The notes: generated by a model from the letters alone, not told the origin. A DNA stretch of 64,000 nt from an uncultured Rhodospirillales bacterium (GCA_913060675.1 CAJXUS010000006.1:49280-113279), one strand, 5' to 3'. Positions 27,593 through 36,033 are shown, counted from the stretch's first letter. Program-made: numbers and translations.

Positions 27593-27657
27593 TCTTTTCT
27601 CTCATTCCCGCACAGTGAAATAGGAAGTCTTGAGGTGTATCTGAAGTGGGTTTTGCA

Positions 27658-28242
27658 ATGGGCGATGAGATGGAAAGTTTACTGCGGGGAATAAGGGCCT
27701 GCCGGGTTTGCGAGACCGAGCTTCCGCTGGGTCCACGCCCTATCGTAAAAGCTTCAAAAACAGCAAAAATACTGATTATTGGCCAAGCTCCAGGGACCAA
27801 GGTTCATGAAACAGGTATACCTTGGAATGATCCTTCTGGAAACCGTCTTAGAGAATGGATGGATGTGGATTCGGCCACTTTCTACGATGAAAATCGGATA
27901 GCGATAATGCCGATGGGTTTTTGCTATCCCGGTCGCATAGAGAAAGGTGGAGATGCACCTCCAAGGCCAGAATGCGCCCCGCTATGGCATGACAAACTCA
28001 AAGAACAGATGCCAAGTATTCAACTTACGTTATTGGTTGGCCAATATGCTCAACGCTATTACCTCGGAAAAAGAGGTAAGAAAACCCTGACTGAAACGGT
28101 ACGTTGTTGGCAAGAATATCAACCGGATAGCTTTGTCACGCCACATCCGAGCTGGCGATCAGCTACATGGTTGAAGAAAAACCCTTGGTTTGAAGAAGAA
28201 ATTTTGCCTGTAATGCGCGCTAGAATTAAAGATCTTTTGTAA
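27658..28242 (+). CDS. Uracil-DNA glycosylase superfamily protein
   Basis: The protein of about 194 residues carries the UDG-superfamily motif GQAPGTKVHETGIPWNDPSG (the GEAPG-type motif 1) near residue 40 and a C-terminal HPSWR (motif 2 histidine). N-terminal CRVCE plus cysteines in GFCYPG and PECAPLW suggest a possible iron-sulfur or zinc site as in family 4, though the spacing differs from classical family-4 enzymes. It probably excises uracil or a related base from DNA, but the glutamate of GEAPG is glutamine here, so the substrate is uncertain. The ATG at 27658 is favoured over a GTG four codons earlier. Confidence 0.75.
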   Translation: MGDEMESLLRGIRACRVCETELPLGPRPIVKASKTAKILIIGQAPGTKVHETGIPWNDPSGNRLREWMDVDSATFYDENRIAIMPMGFCYPGRIEKGGDAPPRPECAPLWHDKLKEQMPSIQLTLLVGQYAQRYYLGKRGKKTLTETVRCWQEYQPDSFVTPHPSWRSATWLKKNPWFEEEILPVMRARIKDLL

Positions 28243-28269
28243 GAGTGTCTTAGTTTCTGAGAAACGAAC

Positions 28270-28695
28270 CTAGGAAAGGTTGATGCTACGGCTCTCCATC
28301 TGCTCCATATCATCGTCGCTTATTCCAAAATAATGGCCTATTTCTTGGAGGAGGACGTGATTGATAACTTGGCTAAGGTCTTCGCCATTCTCACACCAGA
28401 AATCCAGTATTGGGCGGCGAAACAGGAAAACCGTGTCTTTTTCTTCGCTTAGATCTCTATCAGTGGGATTGTTACGATCAACCCCTTGGTAAAGGCCCAG
28501 CATTTCAAACGGGGTTTCGCAATCCATGGCTTCCATCATGTATTCTGACGGAAATTCTTGAACTTCAATCTTGATTTGGCTGGCAACATCCCGAAGTTCA
28601 TCAGGCATATGAGCATAGGATTCACGTGCCAGAGATTCAATATCACTGATCTCCGGTGGGGTGGTGAAACGTTCTACGTTATGAAGTTGGCCCAT
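28270..28695 (-). CDS. Zincin-like metallopeptidase family protein with altered HExxH
   Basis: The 141-residue protein matches the small zincin-like family with a C-terminal metalloprotease motif: TVFLFRRPILDFW (about 88-100), then an expected VHEIGHHFGLSDDDM-type block. Here the motif reads LLQEIGHYFGISDDDM (residues 115-130): the first zinc histidine is glutamine (CAA rather than CAC or CAT). The catalytic glutamate and second histidine remain. It may be inactive or bind metal through the nearby H113. The ATG at 28695 is favoured; the frame extends 21 codons upstream. Convergent with the UDG-like gene with a gap of 27 bases. Confidence 0.78.
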   Translation of the reverse strand: MGQLHNVERFTTPPEISDIESLARESYAHMPDELRDVASQIKIEVQEFPSEYMMEAMDCETPFEMLGLYQGVDRNNPTDRDLSEEKDTVFLFRRPILDFWCENGEDLSQVINHVLLQEIGHYFGISDDDMEQMESRSINLS

Positions 28696-28858
28696 TTTCT
28701 CATTCCAGAATGCCGAGGACGGCAATAGGCATAGATTCAAAGGCGCTGTCAATGTCAAACACAGTTGACGCTTTTTTTAAATCACCCACTCTTATATGCA
28801 ATTATTCTATGCTATTGTTAACAAAAGAACAAATTTCATTATTACAGGATGTATTAAT

Positions 28859-29170
28859 ATGACCAGTCGACACGTGCCAGAGAAATTATCTTCAGATGAA
28901 CGTGCGGATCTGCTTTCTTCTCTGGAGGGGTGGGCCTTGGAACCGGATAGAGATGCCATTCGCAAGATTTTCATGTTCAAAACCTTCAATCAGGCATGGG
29001 GATTTATGAACAGGGTGGCGTTGGTCGCAGAAAAAATGGGCCACCATCCTGAATGGTTCAATGTTTATAACAAGGTAGATATTGTTCTAACTACCCATGA
29101 TTGTGATGGTTTGTCCTCTTTGGATGTCGATCTCGCCAAAAAAATGAACCTCTTTGCCTCTAAAGTATGA
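28859..29170 (+). CDS. phhB: Pterin-4-alpha-carbinolamine dehydratase
   Basis: The 103-residue protein has the PCD signature [20 protein letters not shown] followed by [19 protein letters not shown], including the catalytic histidines HH and H in THD, and the [16 protein letters not shown] helix before it. It dehydrates 4a-hydroxytetrahydropterin during recycling of the phenylalanine hydroxylase cofactor, and some homologues act in molybdopterin or folate metabolism. No phenylalanine hydroxylase gene lies in the window. The start is the ATG at 28859, with AGGA about ten bases upstream. Length is normal for the family. Confidence 0.94.
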   Translation: MTSRHVPEKLSSDERADLLSSLEGWALEPDRDAIRKIFMFKTFNQAWGFMNRVALVAEKMGHHPEWFNVYNKVDIVLTTHDCDGLSSLDVDLAKKMNLFASKV

Positions 29171-29224
29171 AGGCAATCACAACAAGCAGGGCTTGTAACA
29201 GCAACGAGTCCTTCTCATGTGTTT

Positions 29225-29602
29225 ATGATGCGATTCATTCAATTTCGAAAACCTGATCCAGCTAATCCTGAAAGTGGTCTTCTTGAAGAGGACGAGAAGC
29301 TTGTAAAAAAGAGCTTTTTGCAAAAATTCAAAAGAGTTGCTGCTAAAATTACGTTTTCAGAAAAGCTCCTTGCCGCCTATTTTTGCGCAATGGATACAAG
29401 TACGCCGGTAAAGGTGAAGGCTATTCTTATGGCTGCCTTGGCATATTTTGTTGTTCCCGCAGACCTTATCCCAGATTTTCTCGTAGGTTTAGGTTATACC
29501 GACGATGTTTCTGTGCTTATCGCAGCGATAACGTCGGTAAATGCACATGTGAAAGAGGAACACACAGAAAAGGCCCGCGACCTCCTCGATGACCTTGAGT
29601 GA
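29225..29602 (+). CDS. YkvA/DUF1232 family membrane protein
   Basis: The protein of about 125 residues has the DUF1232 block: KVKAILMAALAYFVVPADLIPDFL (about 66-90) with the conserved P-x-D-L-I-P-D motif, then GYTDDVSVLIAAI. One or two membrane helices are predicted. The function of the family is not established. ATG codons occur at 29225 and 29228, and an in-frame GTG at 29219, with no clear ribosome site to choose between them. It lies 50 bases after phhB on the same strand and may share its transcript. Confidence 0.85.
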   Translation: MMRFIQFRKPDPANPESGLLEEDEKLVKKSFLQKFKRVAAKITFSEKLLAAYFCAMDTSTPVKVKAILMAALAYFVVPADLIPDFLVGLGYTDDVSVLIAAITSVNAHVKEEHTEKARDLLDDLE

Positions 29603-29692
29603 ATCAGATAATTTTCAGAAATCTTAGCCAATTTCTAATTCTTTATCGTTAGGATGAAATCGCGATCTGAGGGGGCTCAGAGGATGAATGCG

Positions 29693-30400
29693 ATGATAAA
29701 AAGGTTGTTTTACGCCCTTACATTTTTGATTTTTATGATTACAAACGTATGGGCGGTAGAGTTTTATACCGAAGATTTCCCCCCCTATAATTATCTTAAA
29801 AATGACGAACTGGTTGGCATCGGACCTAAGATTGTGCGTGCTCTCGCAAAAGAGGTGGGAGAAGACCCCAAGATAACCGTATTACCCTGGGTACGGGCAT
29901 ATAAATATGCTCAAGAAAAACAAAATACAGCAATTTTCTCCATTGTGCGAACCCCAAAAAGGGAACCTGATTTTCAATGGGTTGGGCCCCTTTATACCGT
30001 GAGGGTTGGGCTTTATACCACGAGCAACAACAAACATCTTTATGGGAATGATAACGAAGCCAACCTTGAGCAGGCGCGTAAAGTTGGTGATGTCGCTGTT
30101 CAAATGGGCGGGGCGGGCGAAGAGTTACTCACAACGCTGAAATTTAAAAACCTGAATCCAATTTTGGACGCAGACAAGTCTTTTTTACTATTGTTAAGAG
30201 GTCGTTATGATATTTTAGAAGCCTCTGATGTATACATGGCTTACATCATGGAAGAAGAACAGGTCTCAGAAACCATGGTCTCGGAAGTTGCCGTTATCGG
30301 GCAATATGATATGTATCTTGCCTTTTCAAACAGTACACCAGCTGAAATCGTGGATAAATGGCAACAGGCGTTAGAGCACCTTATGGCAAAATCTGAATGA
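29693..30400 (+). CDS. Periplasmic substrate-binding protein, family 3
   Basis: The mature part begins VEFYTEDFPPYNYLKNDELVGIGPKI, the standard opening of family-3 (amino-acid-type) solute-binding proteins, preceded by a signal peptide (IKRLFYALTFLIFMITNVWA) cut after VWA. Later blocks such as ILPWVRAYKYAQEKQNTAIFS place it in the orphan subgroup that is not linked to ABC permeases and may feed sensory systems. No permease or ATPase gene adjoins it. ATGs at 29654, 29684 and 29693 are in frame; 29693 gives a normal signal peptide and has AGAGG nine bases upstream. Ligand unknown. Confidence 0.82.
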   Translation: MIKRLFYALTFLIFMITNVWAVEFYTEDFPPYNYLKNDELVGIGPKIVRALAKEVGEDPKITVLPWVRAYKYAQEKQNTAIFSIVRTPKREPDFQWVGPLYTVRVGLYTTSNNKHLYGNDNEANLEQARKVGDVAVQMGGAGEELLTTLKFKNLNPILDADKSFLLLLRGRYDILEASDVYMAYIMEEEQVSETMVSEVAVIGQYDMYLAFSNSTPAEIVDKWQQALEHLMAKSE

Positions 30401-30472
30401 AAGAATTCAGATTAACCCAATCCTTTATCTTGTAGGAATACCCTTTATTATCCAACACTTAGGTTTAAAACC

Positions 30473-30489
30473 ACCGACTTTCAGTCGGT
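30473..30489 (+). repeat. IS200 left-end hairpin
   Basis: ACCGAC (30473-30478) and GTCGGT (30484-30489) form a six-base stem with a TTTCA loop, the typical imperfect palindrome that TnpA binds at the left end. A second small stem (GGAC/GTCC, 30496-30507) follows, with TTTTT after it, and could stop read-through transcription into tnpA. Confidence 0.7.
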
Positions 30490-30518
30490 AGAGTCGGACT
30501 TTAGTCCTTTTTCCTTAT

Positions 30519-30579
30519 TCATTGTATACTCCCAAGAGGTCGTCCCGGAGGGTTGAAACCTCTTGGGAGTATACAATGA
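30519..30579 (+). repeat. 22-bp inverted repeat sequestering the tnpA ribosome site and start
   Basis: The arms 30519-30540 and 30558-30579 are perfectly complementary over 22 bases, with a 17-base loop. The right arm holds GGGAG (30565-30569) and the ATG at 30576-30578, so the transcript would hide both the ribosome site and the start codon. This matches the known self-repression of IS200 transposase translation. Confidence 0.85.
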
Positions 30580-30992
30580 CTTACACAGCCTCGGGCCATG
30601 CCGTTTTTCACAATCGCTATCATCTTGTCTGGATTACCAAGTACAGGTACCGAGTATTGACCAAGGAAATGCGCCTTCGCATCCGGGAGATTACGCGCCA
30701 GATATGTGCTCAGTTGGGCGTAACTATCGTCAAAGGCGTATTGTCTGACAACCATGTCCATATGTTTGTCGAAATACCCCCAAGATTGTCTGTCAGTGAC
30801 TTCTTGCAAAAAGTCAAAGGCTGTACATCCCGAAAAATCCAACAAGAATTTCCCGAGCTACGTAAACGTTACTGGGGCCAGAGATTTTGGGCACGAGGCT
30901 ATTTCTGTACAACAGCTGGAAACGTCACAGAACAAACAATTCTGGATTATATCGATAGCCATACCCCCGAACCTACCGGCTTAAGACGGTAG
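30576..30992 (+). CDS. tnpA: IS200-type transposase TnpA
   Basis: The 138-residue HUH (Y1) single-strand transposase has HVH at 60-62 in SDNHVHMFVEIPP and the catalytic tyrosine Y125 in EQTILDYID. FHNRYHLVWITKYRYRVL at the N-terminus and YWGQRFWARGYF before the tyrosine helix are family hallmarks. Length is normal, so the gene looks intact. The ATG at 30576 is used because the family starts near MTYTASGHAV, while the frame runs further back into the inverted repeat. The enzyme cuts and joins single-stranded DNA ends during element excision and integration. Confidence 0.94.
   Translation: MTYTASGHAVFHNRYHLVWITKYRYRVLTKEMRLRIREITRQICAQLGVTIVKGVLSDNHVHMFVEIPPRLSVSDFLQKVKGCTSRKIQQEFPELRKRYWGQRFWARGYFCTTAGNVTEQTILDYIDSHTPEPTGLRR
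30974..30991 (+). repeat. IS200 right-end hairpin
   Basis: TACCG (30974-30978) pairs with CGGTA (30987-30991) around an 8-base loop that contains CTTAAG. The stem covers the end of tnpA, as is common for the right end of IS200-type elements. Confidence 0.6.
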
Positions 30993-31004
30993 TCGTTCAG
31001 TAGG

Positions 31005-31961
31005 CTAAGGCATTCCTCTCGGGGCATCGCTTGCAGCTTTAAGAGTATCTCGCGTCGAGATTTTTTCATCGGCGCGTTTGCGTATCCGAGCTTCACGGTG
31101 GGCGATATAGATCGCTGATCCTGCGATTATAAATCCGCCGATCCAGGTCCAGAAATCCGGTACCTCTCCAAAGGCCAAAAAGGCCATAAGTGCCATAAAG
31201 GGCAGGCGTGCATAGTCAAAGGGCATGATTGCTGAAGCATCGGCAATTGCGAGGGCTTTGGTTACCAGAAGGTTGCTTATTGCACCGATCATTCCAAGAC
31301 CGATTACCGCATACCAAACGTTTAGGCTGGGCCATTCCCAAACCATGACTGCTGGGACAAAAGATATAATCGTCATAAATATGGTCGTATAAAAAACTGT
31401 GGCGCTTGTGGTTTCGGTTTTGGTAAGAGATTTCACGGCCATGATAGATCCCGCCATCAAAAGCGCTGCGAGGATCGGTAAGAGCATAAGAACACTAAAC
31501 TCTCCAACTCCTGGGCGTAAAATTACAAGGACGCCGACAAAGCCCATGGTGGTGGCTCCCCAACGGCGAAGTTTAACGTCTTCCTTAAGGATGATTGCGG
31601 CACCGATGGTCGCAAACAGGGGCACGGTGAAATTCAAGGCAACAGCCTGAGCCATTGGCAGCCAACTTACCGAGGCAAACCATACCAACATCGCAGAGAT
31701 ACCGATGACTGATCGAATGAAATGCAATTTCAGGCGGGTTGTTTTGATACCGGGGACACCCACACGAAATAGCCAGGGAAGCATGAAAGCAAAGGCAAAG
31801 AAGTTTCTAAAAAAAGTAACCTGGAACAGAGGAAGTTCTTCACTTGCAATTCGTACAAGCAAGTTCATTGCCGAAAAACCAAAAGTGGCAATAACGACGA
31901 GCAATGCCCCTTGAACAGGCACAGGGATATTTTTAAACCGAGATATATTTGTAACGGACAT
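31005..31961 (-). CDS. EamA-family (DMT superfamily) permease
   Basis: The 318-residue protein has ten helices in two EamA repeats, with LPMAQAVALNFTVPLFATIGAA in the first half, GFVGVLVILRPGVGEF at the fifth helix and ASAIMPFDYARLPFMALMAF in the second. It is the apparent paralogue of the permease at 19-20 kb. A polar, charged tail (YIAHREARIRKRADEK) ends the protein. Substrate unknown; metabolite or amino-acid-derivative export is typical. The stop is 13 bases from the transposase gene end, so the IS200 insertion sits just behind this gene without breaking it. Confidence 0.87.
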   Translation of the reverse strand: MSVTNISRFKNIPVPVQGALLVVIATFGFSAMNLLVRIASEELPLFQVTFFRNFFAFAFMLPWLFRVGVPGIKTTRLKLHFIRSVIGISAMLVWFASVSWLPMAQAVALNFTVPLFATIGAAIILKEDVKLRRWGATTMGFVGVLVILRPGVGEFSVLMLLPILAALLMAGSIMAVKSLTKTETTSATVFYTTIFMTIISFVPAVMVWEWPSLNVWYAVIGLGMIGAISNLLVTKALAIADASAIMPFDYARLPFMALMAFLAFGEVPDFWTWIGGFIIAGSAIYIAHREARIRKRADEKISTRDTLKAASDAPRGMP

Positions 31962-32067
31962 GGGGTGACGAGGCCGATCGGCTGGAGGGTGAGGCTACCC
32001 TACTTTAGTCACAGATTGTTGTCATGTTTTATGGTTATTTATGTCGCCTCAGGATCGAAGTGCCTTC

Positions 32068-33324
32068 TTAATATCGAAGGAAGAGATGGTTGAGACTGTT
32101 AAACGCCCTGAAAAATACTTCAAACTGCTGAACGAAGGTGTCCCATTCAAGACGTGCATCCAACTCTTTTAATTCAGAGTATATATCGATCAAATTCTTC
32201 TGACCATCGCAGCGTTTTGCAATTGCGGAGGCAAGACGTGGCAAAGGAAGGTTGATTGCAACGCCATCCAAGTTGGATTTTAAGATCGGCGTTTTCTTTA
32301 AACTGGCAGAAAGCTGGTCTGGATCCATCTCTCTGAGTACCGGAACAACGGTTTTCAAAGATGAGAGATCAGCAACGGTTTCTTGCTGGCGGGTTACATA
32401 AAAAACATGCAGCTTTATATTGCTCGCAAGTTTCTCTGCAACAGCCGCTCTTTGCATTTTACCTAATCCTGCTGCTGCTTGTTGCAGCTTCGTGTCTTTG
32501 AGATAGGTTTCGAGTTGATAGCGTACGGGCTCAATGAAACTGGCGATGTTAAGTTTTGCTGAAGAGACCAGATCTTCTATCTCAGGAACGGTGTAAGCCC
32601 GATCACAGCTATGCAACAGAAGATCAACCAGTTCTGCATCACTGGCTTTATGATCAATGACAAAAGGGTTGCGGTGAAAGCTGTTACTGGCAGGTACTTT
32701 TTCTAATAGTCGCCGAGTTAACATAACCTTTTCGGCGAGAGAGTCGCAATTTTGGCTCAGATCCCTGAGCAAGGACTGCATTTCATAAACGCCTTCGCGG
32801 CCGTATTTCCCATAAACCATTAACCCCATACCGCCATCATCTTTGAGGACAGAGGATAGAGCCTTAAGCCCGTCTTTGGGTTCGTTTAGATGGTGCAGGA
32901 CCCCGCAACAATCGATGTAGTCAAAAGGATCAAGACCAAGTTTTGGAAGATCCAATAAAGACCCGTTAAGGAAGGTTATATTGGTTAGGTCCCGTTCTCT
33001 GGCTCGAGCTTCGGCAATTTTTCGAGAGGCGATAGAGAGGTCCAGATAGGTAACTTGACCTGCAACACCTTTGCCGTCTATTGATGCATCTGCAAGCTGT
33101 TGTGCCAACATAATGGTGGCATCGCCAGTTCCGCCCCCCGCAACGAGAACCCGAAAGGGTTTGGTAAAGTCACGCTTGCCAGCAAACAGATAGTGATTGA
33201 GTTCTGCAAGGTTACTTGGTGAGCCGGTGATGAGGCGTTTTCTCTCATCTTTGGGATCACGAGAAGGGTAAGGGTAGGCCTCGTATTGGTCTTGGACCTC
33301 AGGCTGAACAGTATTGGTAGTCAA
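32068..33324 (-). CDS. Class I SAM-dependent methyltransferase with C-terminal extension
   Basis: The 418-residue protein opens with DQYEAYPYPSRDP, a motif typical of a bacterial methyltransferase subgroup. It has motif I VLVAGGGTGDATIML near residue 58, the acidic loop YLDLSIASRKIAEARA, and the post-motif DYIDCCGVLHHLNEP. The C-terminal third is separate; a RCDGQKNLIDIYSEL block near residue 385 resembles a PqqD-like winged helix, but this is a weak resemblance. The methyl acceptor is unknown. The upstream asparaginase gene is parallel on the same strand, 116 bases away with a large hairpin between. Confidence 0.82.
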   Translation of the reverse strand: MTTNTVQPEVQDQYEAYPYPSRDPKDERKRLITGSPSNLAELNHYLFAGKRDFTKPFRVLVAGGGTGDATIMLAQQLADASIDGKGVAGQVTYLDLSIASRKIAEARARERDLTNITFLNGSLLDLPKLGLDPFDYIDCCGVLHHLNEPKDGLKALSSVLKDDGGMGLMVYGKYGREGVYEMQSLLRDLSQNCDSLAEKVMLTRRLLEKVPASNSFHRNPFVIDHKASDAELVDLLLHSCDRAYTVPEIEDLVSSAKLNIASFIEPVRYQLETYLKDTKLQQAAAGLGKMQRAAVAEKLASNIKLHVFYVTRQQETVADLSSLKTVVPVLREMDPDQLSASLKKTPILKSNLDGVAINLPLPRLASAIAKRCDGQKNLIDIYSELKELDARLEWDTFVQQFEVFFRAFNSLNHLFLRY

Positions 33325-33378
33325 GCCGATTACTCCGACCTAGGGGTGATGGGTAAAAATTAAAGAGCTTATATAGTA

Positions 33379-33426
33379 TTCCACTCCCAACTAAATACTC
33401 AAAAATCTGTACGGTTGGGAGTGGAA
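33379..33426 (-). repeat. Perfect 13-bp inverted repeat between asparaginase and methyltransferase genes
   Basis: TTCCACTCCCAAC (33379-33391) pairs with GTTGGGAGTGGAA (33414-33426) around a 22-base loop. Both flanking genes run on the minus strand. No T run follows in that direction, so it is not a standard terminator; an attenuator, processing site or protein-binding dyad is possible. Confidence 0.55.
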
Positions 33427-33440
33427 AAAGCAATTTAAAT

Positions 33441-34493
33441 TTAAAAAGGAAAGTTTTGGGTTCCGCGAATTTGGCCAACCTGAATACCTGCCCGATTAAA
33501 GAGAGGGGGCTCGAGAATATCTTTGAGCTTCTCAGCTGTGGCCTCATCAATAATCTTCAGGTGTTTGAGGATCATGCCGATTACAGTTTCAGCAGAACGG
33601 GTAACACCATCATCAGCTTTGAGAGCAATCCCGAGGCCCAGTTCTGGAATAATGCCAGTGTAGACGCCTTCGGCACCTGTCTTGATCAGGGCGCGGCCCT
33701 TGGTGGTTTCTACAATTTTTGTGCAGAAACGATCAGAACCAGCAATCATAAAGGGTTCAGCTGCAATGGCCTTGATGATACGCGCACAGGCTTCTTGTCG
33801 AGCTTCCGGTTGATCAGAAGGATCTGCAAAACGAGCCATCGCCAAAGCGATATTGGCAAGCGGAGCACCAATAACGGGAATGCCACAGCCATCTAAACCT
33901 CTTGGAGCATTGCCAAGGTCGAGGCCACACATGCTTTCCATGGCGCCAAGGATACGTTGTTGTAGAGGGTGTTCGTATTTTACATAGCCCTTTTGATCAA
34001 CACCCATTTGTTTGCATACGGTCAAAAATCCGGCGTGTTTACCAGAGCAGTTGTTGTGGAGCGTTGTCTCGTTACCACCGCTTTTGAGCAGCTCGACCAT
34101 GGAGGGTATGTGGTAGGGCAAATGCGATCCGCATTCGAGATCATCAGCAGTGAAGCCAATTTTATCTAACCATGCCTGTACAGTTTTTACATGTTGAGGT
34201 TGGCCGTCGTGGCTTGCACAAGCGATAGAAATCTCGGCATCTGTTAGATTAAAAGCATCTGCAGCGCCGGATTCAATAAGCGGCAAGGCTTGCATGCACT
34301 TGATCGCCGAGCGTCCATAAGTCACTCTTTCGTATTCGCCGCCAGATAGGACGACTTTACCATCCGCATCCACCACGGCATATGACGCACGATGGATACT
34401 TTCGACCATGTTTCCCCGGGTTACTTCGACCATGACAGGGCTTATTTGTTCCCCAAATGAGGATGATGTGTTGTTTTTTGTTTGATCCGACAC
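33441..34493 (-). CDS. L-asparaginase, Rhizobium etli (class 3) type
   Basis: The 350-residue protein is an asparaginase of the PF06089 class. It has the SxxK motif in GRSAIKCMQALPLIESG (about residue 64), the cysteine in HNNCSGKHAGFL and the metal-site-type DGCGIPVIGAPL, all three seen in R. etli asparaginases. It deaminates asparagine to aspartate in the cytoplasm; no signal peptide is present. The class differs from E. coli AnsA and AnsB. AnsR-type regulation is not visible nearby. The next gene on the minus strand is the methyltransferase. Confidence 0.9.
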   Translation of the reverse strand: MSDQTKNNTSSSFGEQISPVMVEVTRGNMVESIHRASYAVVDADGKVVLSGGEYERVTYGRSAIKCMQALPLIESGAADAFNLTDAEISIACASHDGQPQHVKTVQAWLDKIGFTADDLECGSHLPYHIPSMVELLKSGGNETTLHNNCSGKHAGFLTVCKQMGVDQKGYVKYEHPLQQRILGAMESMCGLDLGNAPRGLDGCGIPVIGAPLANIALAMARFADPSDQPEARQEACARIIKAIAAEPFMIAGSDRFCTKIVETTKGRALIKTGAEGVYTGIIPELGLGIALKADDGVTRSAETVIGMILKHLKIIDEATAEKLKDILEPPLFNRAGIQVGQIRGTQNFPF

Positions 34494-34643
34494 TAGAAAA
34501 CTCTTTTGTTAAGGACGCTAGGCTCTATTCAGAGGTAAACTCTGGTGAGGGAAAGCCCAACTGAACCAATGATTCTATTTCGCTGGCATTATAGGCGGAA
34601 AGTGTCAGACATTAACAGACCAAAGAAAGAACCGGATAAGACG

Positions 34644-35192
34644 ATGGCAGAGAGAACGATGAGAGGGTTTTTCGGCATGGGTGTCGAAGGTGGCAGTAAA
34701 GCCATGAACCTGGGGAATTTGCTACGTTCTGCCCATAGTTTTGGGGCGAGCTACTTTTTCACGGTTGCGCCTCAGTATAAAAGTAAAGATATGAGGAGCT
34801 CAGATACTTCTGACGCGTCCAAAACTCTACCGCTTTATACTTTTGATTCTGTTGAAGAAATGGTGTTGCCAAAAGGCGTTCAGTTGGTTGGTGTCGAGTT
34901 AACCGATGAATCCATCGAATTGCCTAGTTTTCGTCATCCAATGCAGGCAGCTTACGTTTTAGGTCCTGAAAAAGGTAGTCTTTCCCCTGAAATGCAAGAA
35001 CGCTGTGACTTTATTGTGAAAATTCCGATGAAGTTCTGTGTGAATGTTGGCGTAGCGGGTGCAATCGTGCTTTATGATCGTCTTATTTCCATGGGCAGAT
35101 TCCCTGGACGGCCTGTTAATCCACGTGCAGAGACGATTGCTTTACCAAAGCATGTTCAAGGTGGACAGATTATCAGAACAAAAAAAGATTAA
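34644..35192 (+). CDS. SpoU/TrmH-family RNA methyltransferase
   Basis: The protein of about 182 residues has the three SPOUT motifs of TrmH-type enzymes: NLGNLLRSAHSFGA (motif 1, with the arginine in the LRSA position), AAYVLGPEKGSLS (motif 2) and IPMKFCVNVGVAGAIVLYDRL (motif 3 with the knot asparagine). It 2'-O-methylates RNA; the target could be tRNA or rRNA. It is short and lacks the extra N-terminal RNA-binding domain of RlmB. The start at 34644 is favoured. The frame runs upstream to 34545, but that part does not resemble the family. Confidence 0.9.
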   Translation: MAERTMRGFFGMGVEGGSKAMNLGNLLRSAHSFGASYFFTVAPQYKSKDMRSSDTSDASKTLPLYTFDSVEEMVLPKGVQLVGVELTDESIELPSFRHPMQAAYVLGPEKGSLSPEMQERCDFIVKIPMKFCVNVGVAGAIVLYDRLISMGRFPGRPVNPRAETIALPKHVQGGQIIRTKKD

Positions 35193-35299
35193 CTGTTCTG
35201 GACGAATTTGAACCTGTTGCCTTAGAATTACCTATTTTGCGGATTACCCGTAGAATGTATAGAATTGACGCATTGAGCATTAGTATAACTGGGAAGATA

Positions 35300-35845
35300 A
35301 TGAGCAAAGTATTGTTTATGAATTCAGCCATTCGTTTGGCTCTTATGGCAACCATCTCTTTTGGTGCTTTTTTCTTAAGTGCGGCCCCTGTTCATGCTCA
35401 AAAAATCAATGTCATTGGCGAGCATAAGGATTGGACCTCCTATAGCTATAATGAAAATGGCCACAAGGTCTGCTTTATCACTTCTGTGCCTAAAAAAGCT
35501 GAAGGCAAATACAAAAAGCGCGGTGATATTTATCTGATTGTTTCCCATCGTACGGGCGAGAAGCGGTGGGACGAAGTAAATGTTCAGACTGGCTATGCTT
35601 ATAAAAAAGATAGCGAAGCGACTCTGAGCGTTGGTAAAAACCGATACAAGTTTTTCACAACGGGTGATTCTGCTTGGGCCTATGATCTTGGCGATGACAA
35701 AAAAGTCATCAACTCCATGGTTAAGGGATCAAACCTTATCGTGAACGGTGTTTCTGCCAGAGGAACTAAAACTAAGGATACCTATTCTTTACGTGGTTTT
35801 TCCGCAGCTTATCGCTCCATTAACCAAGCATGTGGTAAAAAATAA
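35300..35845 (+). CDS. Invasion-associated locus B (IalB) family protein
   Basis: The 181-residue protein has a signal peptide ending HAQ, after MNSAIRLALMATISFGAFFL and SAAPVHAQ, then an IalB-type domain: DWTSYSYNENGHKVCFITSVPK (about 45-66), GDIYLIVSHRTGEKRWDEV, and the closing AAYRSINQACGKK. The two cysteines are positioned to form the disulfide common in the family. IalB-family proteins are widespread in alphaproteobacteria, where they are named after a Bartonella invasion locus, though their function in free-living species is unknown. ATGs at 35300 and 35318 are both possible starts. Confidence 0.87.
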   Translation: MSKVLFMNSAIRLALMATISFGAFFLSAAPVHAQKINVIGEHKDWTSYSYNENGHKVCFITSVPKKAEGKYKKRGDIYLIVSHRTGEKRWDEVNVQTGYAYKKDSEATLSVGKNRYKFFTTGDSAWAYDLGDDKKVINSMVKGSNLIVNGVSARGTKTKDTYSLRGFSAAYRSINQACGKK

Positions 35846-36033
35846 ACGTCGAGTTTGTTTTTAAAAATTGGATCTGGAAACGCGAGTTTTGTCTCGCTAA
35901 AGCTCACGTCTGGAACCCTGAACACTCTGCTATGCATTTGCTGCAGAGCGAATCCACTTGAACCCTGAAGTGACTCGCTTTATTTAAGCCCTCAGGCGCA
36001 GATGAATGGATCTGCCAGAAGGATTGATAAGCA

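Larger units (their letters stand above)
30473..30991 (+). mobile_element. IS200/IS605-family element (IS200 type, tnpA only)
   Basis: The element comprises a left subterminal hairpin, a small hairpin with a T run, a 22-bp inverted repeat over the transposase start, a single HUH transposase gene and a right hairpin overlapping the tnpA stop. No tnpB is present and no target duplication is expected, because the family moves as single-stranded circles. Exact cleavage sites were not determined, so the ends given are the hairpin limits. It lies between the solute-binding protein gene and the EamA gene, 14 bases from the EamA stop. Confidence 0.85.

Noticed and set aside
30519..30845. 108-codon antisense ORF over tnpA
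   Set aside because: It lies opposite the transposase; no domain and no start signal.
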